Origin: Hyalella azteca
Lineage: Eukaryota; Arthropoda; Malacostraca; Amphipoda; Hyalellidae
Direction: 5' to 3'
DNA length: 64,000 nt
Assembly (NCBI RefSeq): GCF_000764305.2
Contig: NW_025947392.1
Location: 62,001 to 126,000, forward strand
Shown: positions 48,205 to 59,200 of the stretch, piece after piece
Layout of the letters: every line of letters starts with the position of its first letter
How positions within the stretch are numbered: position 1 is the first letter of the stretch
The notes under the pieces: model-generated
Database searches by the model: none
Told to the model about the DNA's origin: nothing
What the model saw: only the letters and a program-made list of their open reading frames with translations
Program-made: the position numbers and the translations under genes

Positions 48205-48902
48205 AGTCTTTAGTCAGGAATGGAAATTAAAGGTGAGCTTGCAGGCAAACTGATCCTCTCTTATGAGAAGAAGCGTAGATTTCCGATTATCATAATGACG
48301 ACTCTTGATTGAGGCGAGCTCCAGACCTCCTATGTAACGGGACTGTCTAACCTGTTAGCTTGTGACGCAATTCCCTAAATCCTTCCTGGATACATGTTGA
48401 AAAATGCCGAAAATGTTTCAAGGTGCCGTTTTCTTTTTGCAGAAATAAATTTCTTGTTGGCAAATGTCTGAAGAAGGCCCAAAATATAAAAATATTTTAT
48501 GAATAATATCGAAGCAGAGTCTAAAATAGATTGAAAATTTGAATTTTATTAATTATCCGTGAAATTCTTTCGCGTCAATTACAGCGCAAAGCTGTGTTAA
48601 AGATTATTCAAAAAGGTTCATTTAAACATAAAATTGAAGACCACGAGTGCCCCAGCGGTGATGATATTTTCATATGTTCAATAAGAAATACTACAAAAGA
48701 AAATATATTATTATACGCCACAATGATAGACTAGCATGAATGAAAACTTCTTCAAATTAATATGCAGATTATAAACTTAATTTTCAAATTAACGGGAGCT
48801 TCGAATTGTACCGCGCTTTATATAATTTCCTGTATACATGACAAAGAAAATGATTTTTATAAGTGAAGTCCTCTTTTCAGATGCATGAAACGCAAACCCT
48901 GC
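48205..48902. other. AT-rich spacer between two minisatellites
   Basis: No gene or repeat seen. The 65-codon minus-strand frame at 48789-48986 runs into the neighbouring array. Confidence 0.5.
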
Positions 48903-49225
48903 CATTCCAGGGCAGGAGAAAATGAATATGGAATAAAGTCCAGGCTGGAATTTCAATGCAGGAATAAGACCAGCCACGGATATCATACCATTTCAAGGCA
49001 GAAAAAATTCATCCACTTGCATTACACCAATTCAATGTTGGAATAACTCCATCCAGTTGCATCATACCAATTTAAGGCAGGAATGCATCCATCCACCTAT
49101 ATCATAGCGATTCAATGCTGGAATAAGGCCAGCCACGGGTATCATACCATTTCAAGGCGGGAATAACTCCATCCACTTGCATCATTCCAATTCAAGGCAT
49201 GAATAAGTCCAGCCGCGGGCATTGC
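48903..49225. repeat. 40-bp minisatellite, about 7-8 copies, with 4-unit period
   Basis: Units TTCAAKGCNGGAATAANNCC followed by ANCCACNNGYATCATACCAA begin at 48952, 48992, 49031, 49071, 49111, 49151 and 49191, with a worn unit before them. Units 1 and 5 share CAGCCACGG, while units 2 and 6 share CATCCACTTGC, giving a 159-160-bp second-order period of four units. No open frame spans it. Confidence 0.9.
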
Positions 49226-49608
49226 TCGCCATTGATCACGGTTATAACTCACGGGCCCCTCCCGCGATTATGATCGTAAATCTCACGCTGCTTGGCGATG
49301 CCCCACAGATTATCTGCCTTGCATATACGCGGGCACTCACTGGTCTTCTTGACGTTTGTTGTGTGCTTTATATTAAATTAAGCCGACCTATTGCTTCAAT
49401 ACATGCATGAGAAGCATGATTAATTATGGTGTGTTGGGTTATTAGGTAAATAAAAAGTTTTGTTAAGCTTTTGACTACTGATGGCAAATTGTCCACGATC
49501 TTTACGTAAGAATAACAAAGATGATAGTAAATATATTCGTAAACAGAGGGTCCAAGGTTGATGTCTACAATCGCCCATTTGATCGATTTTAAAATTTTAA
49601 AAATATCA
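49226..49608. other. Short spacer, no gene
   Basis: GC-richer at first, then AT-rich. Frames of 62 and 81 codons on opposite strands are unrecognised. Confidence 0.5.
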
Positions 49609-49751
49609 CTCATTACTCACTCCAGTGAGTGATAGAGAGCGCATTTTCTCGTCGACGAAAACGTGAAGTCACGGACGGACAGACAGACAGACGGACGGAC
49701 GGACATGACGAGCACAATAGCGCCTTTTTTCCATAACTGAGAAAATGCGCT
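49609..49751 (+). mobile_element. Short non-autonomous element carrying a GGAC microsatellite, copy 1
   Basis: The core 49638-49751 is bounded by AGCGCATTTTCTC and its exact inverse GAGAAAATGCGCT. Inside lie CGACGAAAACGTG, a (GGAC/AGAC)n run of about 30 bases, and CATGACGAGCACAATAGCGC. A palindrome-rich lead (ACTCACTCCAGTGAGTGA) precedes the core and is shared with copy 2, so the family may extend beyond the inverted repeats. Too short to code for anything. Confidence 0.8.
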
Positions 49752-52743
49752 AAAAATAATGAATATTTACGATGGTTGAATAAATCAGGATAAGTTACAG
49801 TTGTGCATGGATTTGTATTGCTGAATAACACGCGTGATGAAAGGCAAGAACGCTTGCCATTAAGGGCCCATTTTAAATGGACCATTTCTTCTGCCTTTTA
49901 TGTCAATAATTTCATTTAGACGCGAGATATTATAAATTTGGTGATGCAGACTATTTTCGTAATGAATGCCCACATTACCAAATTTGCAGATTTTTTAAAT
50001 AAAGTGTTTGTTAAATAAAATGAGAAGTTGATTCAAATGAGTAGAAGTTAAACCAAAAAATCTCTTTAATATCTTTTATACTTATTAGGTAATATTTAAC
50101 GTGTATTACCATCCAAGGCTGTCCAGTGCTCTGCAATAACACTAATAACTTGACTCGCTCATTGCCAAGCCATTGACTTTTGCTTATTTCATGTCTACGT
50201 AAGATTCTCATCGCAGCCACGAAGATAAACGCGAGTGAGACTTAATTTAAATTCTCGAACCTCCTGGAATCAGGAAAGAGATTTTTCTCGGGTGTTTGCT
50301 GAACTAATTTTCCATGAAGCTCGGCAGCTCTTATTTTATCTCAGAGGCAGAGTTACGAGAGTCTCGTTCACTGTATTTTAGGCCAGGACTTGTACCGTCG
50401 AGCTATTTTCTTGTGGCTCAACTCTAAACACGCACAAACTTTGTCAACTTCTGGTTTGCTCCGAAATGAATAGTTTGCTAAGCAGTTTAGTGAAGGCACC
50501 GCAGCTCCCAGAGCTCACCAACCGACACCATGGGCGGAATTTTTAGCGGGAAAAAGTCCCGAGGGATATTGTGTTAATGGAAGCTGAACTTTGCCAGGGT
50601 TATTCCTCAAGTAGCTTAAATTCTCTTCCTTAAAGACTCTATGGTACAGTTTTTCAAAAGAAAATTATTGTCGAGCAATTCTCATCAACTCTGGCAAATT
50701 TGTTTTCAATTAAGATAGGAAGTACTCAATAATCTATTGATTTCCATTGTTTATAGAAGAAGCGCATGAGTAATAAAAGCGCATGAAAATTTTTTGTGGA
50801 AAGCTCATTAAACAAATAAATAATTTTCTGTTCGAAATTGGAACTAAATTAAAGTCTTAATTAATTTGAGCCTTCATGTAACAAATATGAATTTACTGAC
50901 CAATCGTTCCAAAGTAGGATCAATTATTAAAACCTCTTTTGAGTGAATGAATGATGTCTCACTGAGAGGTCAAGAGAATTTTTCATCAATATTTTGACTT
51001 CACACTGGAATTTTTCCTCGAGGAATGAGTTTACTAACGTAGATTTTCAGTAGTCTTATTGAAAAATGCGCTTGTCTCAAATTGCAGACCTTATAAGCTC
51101 TAGAATTCCAAGTTGTATGAGTGTCATGGGATATTTATCGCCGTCTTTGGCAACTAACTTCACGAAAACTTCTTGTTCATAATTCGCCAAAAGTTACGAC
51201 ACACTTTTACCACTTGCAATGTCCCGCACAACAGATATCGAATGAGTCGCTAAAGAAGAACATGGCTCGAGAAGGTCTTGCAGAGAATCCCAACGGCCCA
51301 TTGAAGTCCTCGAGTTTTTGGTCACAGATTTGTGTTGGGGGTAAAGTTCTGCACCTTCGTAGCTCCCTGTAGTACTTTGCTATGCATTGCTTTCTGAGTA
51401 GCACATTTTGCGCTCGAGTGTTGTTATGAAGTACTGGAGTACCGATCGCGATGAGCATAAACCGTTTGCAAATTATGCTGTGCATAATAAGTGCAATAAC
51501 AATGAGGGCAATATAGTGCTTGATAACAGTCAGCGATTTACGATTTGAGACACATTCGATTGGGCAACAGGACAGGAAAAGGTTAATTATAATGTAAACA
51601 TTATAATGTACTGATGGTATAAGGCAACGGATATTTCGTTGTATAACGGTTTGATCGTTGCAATCAAATTATTCCGATATAAAGAGTTTCTAGACACCAT
51701 CTCTCGGAAGATGTCAAAATCTGAACGAGTATTCAAAGACATGCATGATGAACATGGATAGTGATCGGGCTTCTCCAATGAAAAAAGAAATAGTAAATGC
51801 GGTTTTTAGTTGCGAATTTTTTGTGAACCTAGGACAAATGTCCCGTAAAATTTAGTTCCACAACAAGATTAATCCAAATTCCTTTAGGAAAGTGTAGGAT
51901 TTCGAGCTGTTGATCAAGAGAAAAAACTCTAAAAATCGAATTAGTAGCCAGAATTTCTACGAGTTTTCTTTCCACAGTGAAAATCCAAGAGATCCTTTCT
52001 TGGGTTTGCAATAAAATTTATCGCAAGTTTTGGCTGAAAGACAGAACGAGAGGTCCGAATCAATCCTCGGGCCTGCATCAGCTGATGCATTTAGCTAATT
52101 GAACGCTACCAGCGCGAAAGAAAATACATCGCTTTGTTAAACTGGGAATTCGGTACAATCGAAATTAAGCTCCTCTCGAAGATCTCAGATTTGCGCATCT
52201 ACAGATGAAAACTCACATAAGATTTACGTAGATAAAATTAATATTATTCATGAAAATGTTTGAACGGAAAGCGTATAACCAGAAAGTACAGGTACTATAG
52301 ATCACGGAATATTTGTGAACGATAATAAAGAGCAAGAAACACAATCTACATGTCAACATCTCCATCTTCTGTCCATTACGGGGAGAAAAAAATAGCGAGA
52401 AGTTCAATATTGCATTTGTAGCTTGCACTATTTGGCCATGCATTATGTAGAGACATGAAATCCACGATGTTTATTACAGAATTAGTTCGAATACATTGAT
52501 GAAATATAATGCAGTTCGGGAGATTTCAAAATTTGTTCACGTCCGATGAAAGCGTAATCAAAAGTGGTAGTTTATTTAGAATTTGAACAGAATTCTCCGT
52601 TTGAACCTGATATATTCAATATTTTCTGCAGCAAAAAGATTGGATGGCTGAATCACTTGCAAAATGAGAGCTTTATTTGTGCGCGAAAAATCGACAAATG
52701 CGGGACGAATTTTTCATGTTGTTCATGTATAATTAATCAGTGA
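49752..52743. other. Gene-free AT-rich stretch
   Basis: Short frames only. Overlapping opposite-strand frames at 51121-51485 (83 and 92 codons) are unrecognised. The GC-richer patch at 50490-50570 is empty. Confidence 0.45.
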
Positions 52744-52759
52744 TTACGTTGATGGCGGT

Positions 52760-53175
52760 AGTAAAGACAGAAAAAAGGTCAGTAGGGGAGCAGGGAAAAT
52801 AATGTATGGAGAAGGCAGAGACAACGCAACAGTGAATGTGAAAAAATCAGGAGTACATGAAGAGGAAGCGATAAATAAGAGGAAGTATTCGAAGAAGACA
52901 GGGAATGAGGCTATGGGAAACACTAGAAAAATAATTGTGGCGTATAAGGGCAGGAATAGGGCAAGAATAAAGGGAATAAAGCAAGAAAAAATATAAGTAA
53001 GGGGAAGGGAGTGTTCAGAGATATTTAACAGCAAGAGAGAGTGCGGAGAGTGTGGCTGAGGAAGGGTTGGTGAGAAGGTAGGGAGAGGGACATTGAGATG
53101 GCTGGGGACAGGAGCAGGGAGGGGTATAGGATGGAAGGATAGGATTGAGGAGTGGGTGGGTAGAGGATAGGTTCT
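52760..53175 (+). repeat. Purine-rich tract (G/A) on the plus strand
   Basis: About 400 bases dominated by A and G (GGAGAAGGCAGAG, AAGAGGAAG, GGAAGGATAGG, GGGTGGG), shifting from A-rich at the left to G-rich at the right, followed by a switch to pyrimidines (CCGCCCGCCCCCACCCCCC) at 53197-53218. Open frames on both strands here (Lys/Arg/Glu-rich on plus; Pro/Ser/Leu-rich on minus) reflect the bias. Such tracts can adopt triplex structures; that is known of the sequence class and not shown here. Confidence 0.75.
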
Positions 53176-53218
53176 GACCTCTGAACCCCATCCCCTCTTC
53201 CGCCCGCCCCCACCCCCC

Positions 53219-54293
53219 AGAGAGGAACTTGGAGCAAAAGTTGAAATATTTCAACTCAACCTACACGCACGAGGTCTCCAGCTGAAAAGTTTGCCCTTTT
53301 TTCATTGCTCAGTATCGTAGTGGGATTTATTCAAACCACAGTCGAGCCATTCTTCAGTGAAGATATTCACCGTAGCTCTTATAGAGTGCGTGTTTTTATG
53401 TCGCTCTGTATTTGTGCTTTACATTCTGTGTGCTATATTCAAATTTTTCAACACTGCCCGTAGATTACGTTCGATTTAATTCACGTGTCACATTATTTTA
53501 TTCTCGTGAATGGATTCCCTTAGAAGAGAGAATTTTTATTTGAAGTCAATTTTTGCACGGGCGTATTTTCATTGATAGTAACTACGTGGAAAAGCTCTTA
53601 TTATAAGCCAAAAAATTCCTATATGTGACAATTAAATGAAGTTATAAATTGCATTGAAGTTGTTATTTAGTTAATTATTGTAACCAAACATTCATGATGC
53701 AACTTAACTAAATTGAGAGGGAATATTTAGCGATAATTAGATCAAGAAATCATAGTCCAGTGGCGAGACTTGGGTATATAATTTATTGTTGATGAGGCTG
53801 AATGGGACAAATTTAGTCCAATAGTTTTAGAATTTAAGGCCGGGGAGCATGTGGTATCCCTTTGAACTCTGGTGATCCTGGAACAAGTTTCCTATAAAAC
53901 TTCACGTTTCGAGAAGTTTGGAGCAAGCAGCGTAGGGCAAGCTGAAAACGTGAAGCCATATTAAAGTCCTTCAACCAAGCGGTCTTTAAACTTTTAAGTA
54001 GTACAAATTTTTAATTTGCCCCGATCTCCTCAATCGCGTTCCTCTAAACCAGAATTAAAATTCTCAGCAGTTTGCATGGATATTTTTTTCCCTCGCTAAT
54101 GTTCATAAATATGACAGATTTTAATAATTAGCAATGTGATTTGTATATAAAGAGAGCAGAAATATATTTTTCAGTGACTGGAAAATTTTTCTTCACTTGT
54201 CGAGTAATTCGGATATTTCTAAGCGTTGCATTTCAAAGTTGCAATTTAAAACTATAATTATGCCGATGCTATGAATTTCATTTTCTAATTCTG
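53219..54293. other. AT-rich stretch, no gene
   Basis: No open frame of note, no repeat or RNA gene seen. Confidence 0.55.
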
Positions 54294-54345
54294 ACAGTTT
54301 AGTCAACTGTTGGAAATAGTTTGTATTTCCAACAGTTTAGTCAAC
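54294..54345. repeat. Hairpin flanked by a 14-bp direct repeat
   Basis: ACAGTTTAGTCAAC occurs at 54294-54307 and again at 54332-54345. Between and overlapping them, ACTGTTGGAAATA (54306-54318) pairs perfectly with TATTTCCAACAGT (54324-54336) around a 5-base loop. The combination fits a small inverted duplication made during replication or repair. Confidence 0.85.
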
Positions 54346-55504
54346 ACAAATATCCGAATATCCTCAAGCTATAATAAGAAGTACCGTAAGTTGAAAAAAG
54401 TCCTAGGGCATGCAAGCAGGCACCGCCAAACTGTAGCCAATTTAACGCGCTATAATTTCGATCATGCGCCACTTCGAAGATTAGATGTAAACCGCACGAA
54501 TGCAGTGTGAAAAAATACATTTATTCAAAGAGAATCCAGTCTGTATTTCCTCGTGTCGTGGCATGGAGTCTGTGAGAACGTGCCTAAAGGCTGAGGATGG
54601 TGGAGCCAGACTGGGGCTTCTCCATGCACAAATTACAGCTTGCCTTTTCTCGTACACTAGTCGGGGCTGGGGTTCCTCGAATCGGAATGCAGCAACAACT
54701 ACGAAGGCGACTGACCGCCTCATGTTTCAACCGAGCTGTGTTGCAACCCGTTAGTGCAGACGAAAACAAATTATGTATGTATCTTCTTAGTCATTGTGCT
54801 GGTCGAGCATAAATTGTGAAATTAATCCAGCATTAAAGAACTCGAGATACATAATCGTCACAATCGGCTGAGTCTTGGAGAATGACAAGTTACTCTGTTG
54901 TGCACTTCGCTATTACTATATTTACTGCAACTTAAGCATTTTACTAAATTCATTTTCCTAACACAACTACAAAAGATTATAGTGGATATACTTCAATCAA
55001 ATTACTTGTCTATAGAGTCTGATATACATTAAATCTAAGGAATACATCAATGAAAACGGAAGTAAAATTACCTTTATTTTGTAATTATGCGCAAAAAATC
55101 ATTTTACAACTAATCGGACCCAGTCATAGATCAACCCGCACAGCGACACAAATGCAATAGTAATTAGTGATCATAACAATAAATACGATGAAATTACTCA
55201 TCTAATTCAATTTCCGTATTAGAGTATTTAGTGTAATAAAAACATTGCTATAACTTGATCTTTCCTATTGGTTAGCGTTTTAATTATGACTAATTGGCAT
55301 AAATACTGTATTAGTACTAATTTAACACATAGAAACTAATAGAAGAGTCCTCAGTATTGCATGATGTAAGCCCGACGTTCATATTGATTACAGAACCAAA
55401 CCATGGATCATGAATGCCGATCAAAAAATTCAAGAAAAACCGCTACTAAAAATTATGTTTCAACACTGAGATTTCAGAGGAATCATAAATCTTAACGGTG
55501 GTCG
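54346..55504. other. GC-richer patch then AT-rich DNA, no gene
   Basis: At 54480-54810 four overlapping frames on both strands (61-84 codons) lie in a GC-richer patch. None is recognised and their mutual overlap gives no preferred strand. The remainder is AT-rich and empty. Confidence 0.4.
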
Positions 55505-55945
55505 TGAAATACATTGAACATATATAAATTAATCACTATTAAAATCCCAGCACATTCTGAAACTAAAATAATAAAGTAAAAACTAAGAGAACCTATAAAA
55601 AGTTACACTTTAAAAATTTAGTTACACAAAAGTTGCAAAGCACACAATATTAAGAAGTTCCTATATACCGGAACACTAAAAAATTTGCATTACGGTAATG
55701 CGTTCAGATGTCGGACTGGAAAAAAATAATGAAGCCTAGCGGTAGGTATGTAGTACGTTAAGCATATATTTCTGAATCACAGTTAAATTTCCCATACGCA
55801 CTAAAAATTAACAACACTCTAAAAACTACGAGAACACTGAAAAGTTAGACACTAATAAACTGTAAAACACAAATAAGTTCCTATATGCAGTAAAAAGTAT
55901 GTATTACTGAAATGTTTTGAGAAGTCACCGTGTTGCAAGTTGCGG
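55505..55945. repeat. Old ~220-bp tandem duplication
   Basis: Landmarks in the same order in both halves: GAACATATATAAATTAATCA / AAGCATATATTTCTGAATCA; CTAAGAGAACCT / CTACGAGAACACT; AAAAGTTACACTT / AAAAGTTAGACAC; AAGTTCCTATATRC at about 55655 and 55875; and GCATTACGGTAATGCGTT / GTATTACTGAAATGTTTT. Substitutions and indels are frequent, so the event is old. No coding frame. Confidence 0.7.
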
Positions 55946-56822
55946 CGACCACGCAGGTAAGTTGGGAGAGGCAGGACCGAGGCAGCACGCAGCGTTCAAA
56001 CCTCTCATCATAACCTGGCAAAAAAAACTCTTCCTGAAAAAACTAGGCCTGTGAGAAAGGTAAGGTTCAGCGCCTCGGTCGCCTCAGGCGGTCGTGCCTT
56101 GATTCAGGACGAGAAAATCGGGAAGATATTCTGTGAATTGTTTCTCGATGAGGAATCTCAATAGAAATAGAAACAATATGGAATCTACATAGAATTGATG
56201 AATGTTGATGGAAATGTTAGCTTTAATCATTTCGAGGCTTAATCGCCAAGATTAGGAAGATAGGATTCACTGGTACATCTGCAAATTGAATTTTGCTGAT
56301 ATTTTGATACATCTAGTAAAGAGGAATGCTAAATGTAATTGTATTATATTTAGGAAAAACAAAGAATTATTAATTTATTGTGGCAACATCGGTCACCTAA
56401 ATATTCAAGTTAGAATTGGAATTATTGTTATGAATTTCTGTTATCTGTTCATGTACTTCGTCATCTGTTCAATTCATCATTAGTAATTCAAACGTTCACA
56501 CTAATATACAATTATATTTTTTCTCTTAATCTTCACAAGTTCATTCGATGTGAACACGAAAGACATTTCCACCAAAGTATCGCTCCTATAAGGTTGAGTT
56601 TCTGTTGCAGGAATCAGGCGCAGCGATCGAGTATCTCGTTGCCCTGTACCTCGTCTACCGGTACATCACAGGCGTCCAGAGAACAGCTATCAGGTGTCTG
56701 ACCATGCAGCTCGTTACGGCTTTTTTACAAGGTTCAATTCCTGCCTGGAACATTCTAACCCTTTGCCTTGCACTGTAACTTTGTCGTGTACTGTCTGTCC
56801 ATTTATTTTTCTCATTCTTTTT
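55946..56822. other. Stretch with GC-richer ends, no gene
   Basis: GC-richer at 55920-56110 and 56600-56760, with nothing recognisable between. AGGTTCAATTCCTG at about 56729 resembles a tRNA B box but no tRNA fold surrounds it. Confidence 0.4.
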
Positions 56823-56955
56823 AGCGAATTTTCTCATTTATTCAAAAAACGCGCTATTGTGCTCGTCATGCCTGTCCGTCTGTCCGTCCGTCCGTCCGTG
56901 ACCACGTTTTCGTCAACGAGAAAATGCTGTCCGTCACTCACTGCAGTGAGTACTG
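56823..56955 (-). mobile_element. Short non-autonomous element carrying a GGAC microsatellite, copy 2 (inverted)
   Basis: The reverse complement of this block matches 49609-49751: ends near GAGAAAATGC and AGCGAATTTTCTC, the GCGCTATTGTGCTCGTCATG block, a CCGT/CTGT run, CACGTTTTCGTC, and the flanking palindrome ACTCACTGCAGTGAGT. Its terminal repeats are less perfect than those of copy 1, and its microsatellite has a different make-up, so the run has evolved independently in the two copies. Confidence 0.8.
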
Positions 56956-58103
56956 AGTTATATTTTTCTATATGCTCCATTCGACCAAAAAATTTGCCTG
57001 ATTATTTTTTCTAGCGACGTAATATGAATATTTTCGGCCTTATAGATCAGAGTTCATGCGTCTATTTAGCTATTCTCATCTGTTACATTTCATTTCTAAT
57101 GCTTTCTTCATGTGTATCATTTGTTCAGTGCCACGGCAGGTCTTTACATGCCCAAGTACAGCTGGAAGAGCACGGCGCAAACCTAAGCTATTATTGAGCA
57201 CAAAAAGTCCCGTAAGAAATAAAGATGTGCGCCGAGATCTTCTATTGTTATTCTGTGAGCTACGGACCAGAGAATCTGAAGGGCCTGTCCGCGTTTTGTT
57301 CGTTAGTTTGACCATTTTCTTGCGGGAATCTTATTACCGCTGCATGGAAAGATAGACATAAGATAGGGCACAGGAATTTGCATGTGCAATTGCACAGGCT
57401 TGTGATATACGAGCCGATATAACAGGATACGATGTAGAACTCTAGTAAACCTAACATTCTCGTAGCTTATAACTTGGGCCAGAGTTGAATACGGAGGTGT
57501 GTTATTCTGAATTAAAGATCTTTTAAATTAGTGGGCACAGAAGAGAAACCATTCATCATTCCTGTTCTAGAAGTTGTTCTATTTATTGTTGATGGGCTGT
57601 GCGATTGATTATTTCGCACCTCCATAAGAGTAGTTGATTGATTGGGCAGGGAATTTGTTTTTTAGGCAACGTTTCGACTATACATCAAGACGCTTATACT
57701 AATTGGGGGGGATGGGCGGTTGTGAATCGGGAATAGGATTTTGCACAGAAAATTTAAGTATAGTATAGAATTGAGTTTGATCTTACATTTGTAATCACGT
57801 CTCTCATTGCGCTGTTTCACACGATGTAAAATTTATTTCTGACATGCAGAATTTATTTGTACTTTTAAATGTTATGAAACTTTTACGCAAAGCATATATT
57901 ATTATTACGACTGGAATTATTAAAGTTAAACTGCAAATAAACATTGGTTCATTTCATCGGTTGTTATTAGTGATAAAAATGATGATGTTAGCTACGATAA
58001 AAATGTACAATTTTGGCATAGAACACCGCGAACGAGAGACCCTTTTGGTCAGTCTGAAGGTCACGCATCGTAATTGTGATGGCAGTGAAAGGCGTGGAAC
58101 TAT
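56956..58103. other. AT-rich stretch, no gene
   Basis: Overlapping frames on both strands at 57056-57457 are unrecognised. The 97-codon frame at 57844-58137 runs into the adjacent minisatellite. Nothing else seen. Confidence 0.4.
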
Positions 58104-58732
58104 CGTGACCATACGGAGCGGTAAGGCATGGAACTAGCGTGTCCATGTGGGCCGGTAAAGCGTGGGACTATCGTGTCCATACGGAGCGGTAAGGTATGGA
58201 ACTAGCGTGTCCATGTGGGCCGGTAAAGCGTGGGACTATCGTGTCCATACGGAGCGGTAAGGTATGGAACTAGCGTGTCCATGTGGGCCGGTAAAGCGTG
58301 GGACTATCGTGTCCATACGCCCCGGTAATGTCTGGGACTAGCGCGCCCATGCGGCGCGGCATGGCTAGGGTCTATAGTGTCCGTACGGCCCGGTGAGGTC
58401 TGACACTATCGTGCTCATGTGGCGTGGTATGGCTTGGGTCTATCAAACCCATATGGCGCGATAAGGCATGGGTCTATAAGGTCCATGTAGGTCGGTCAGA
58501 CGTGGGACTATCAAATCCATGCGGCGCGGTCAGGTGGGGTAATATCGTGCCTATGTGGCACGGTCAGGCGTGGGGCTATCGTGCACATGTGGTGCAGTAG
58601 AGCGTGGGACTATCGTGCCCATAGGGCGTGGGCGGGCGTGGGTCTATCGCGTGTCTATGCGGTGCGGTCTGGCCTGAGACTCGTGCTCATGGGCCGCAGG
58701 AAAAGCGTGGACAAGTGCCCATGCGGGGAGCG
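58104..58732. repeat. 34-bp minisatellite with 68-bp dimeric higher-order unit
   Basis: The left part repeats a 68-bp dimer with near identity: GTGTCCATGTGGGCCGGTAA starts dimers at about 58139, 58207 and 58275. Each dimer has an ACGGAGCGGTAAGGTATGGA half and a GGGCCGGTAAAGCGTGGGAC half. To the right, single 34-bp units continue with rising divergence (CATGCGGCGCGGT, GTGGGACTATCGTG) to about 58730. GC- and CpG-rich. Open frames here are by-products. Confidence 0.92.
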
Positions 58733-59129
58733 CAGCCGTGCACCACTAATTTTGTGCACAATAAGCCCTGAATCGAACGCCTTGTATCTCTCCGGACCTA
58801 TACCAATCCGCCGTGCACCATTCGGCTGTGTCCTCTTCCGGCCTTGACCACCACCTGCCGTGCACCACCAGACCGCGGATCGAATATGACTTCCAGGCAT
58901 CGTTAAATTACGTAATTTTACGTTCACCGCATCTGAGGTTAGGTTTTAGATAGCATAGTTCTGTTCCAAAATTTGTCGTCCCTCGACAAGTGGCCGTTCG
59001 ACCGAGGGCTGGTTCGACCCACGGCCTAGATACGGACGGCTTGAAGTGTTGAAGGCTACGTTCCGGAAGGCAAGAACCATGATGGTCCATTACATCCAGG
59101 GCAGTGGTGGTCTTCGGCGGGCGACCCCC
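58733..59129. other. ~400-bp GC-rich interruption of the 34-bp array
   Basis: Non-array sequence between two parts of the same minisatellite. Its left part holds three GCCGTGCACCA motifs (58735, 58810, 58858), so it has some internal repetition of its own. Minus-strand frames (58655-58927, 58908-59234) are unrecognised. CTGGTTCGACCCA at about 59008 resembles a polymerase III B box, but no A box at a convincing distance or tRNA fold was seen. Confidence 0.6.
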
Positions 59130-59200
59130 CATGCGGCGTGGTAAATGCGTGGGACTATCGTGTCCACGCAGACGGTAAGGCGTTGAAATATCGTGCTGGA
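59130..59200. repeat. Resumption of the 34-bp minisatellite
   Basis: About two units, CCATGCGGCGTGGTAAATGC then GTGGGACTATCGTGTCCACG, matching the array left of 58732. The interrupted arrangement shows that the intervening DNA entered, or was retained, within the array. Confidence 0.85.

Noticed and set aside
56690..56760. AGGTTCAATTCCTG as a tRNA T-arm
   Set aside because: The five-base T stem does not pair properly and no acceptor stem is visible.
58995..59020. GGTTCGACCCA as a polymerase III B box of a tRNA or SINE
   Set aside because: No A box at the right distance and no cloverleaf pairing around it.
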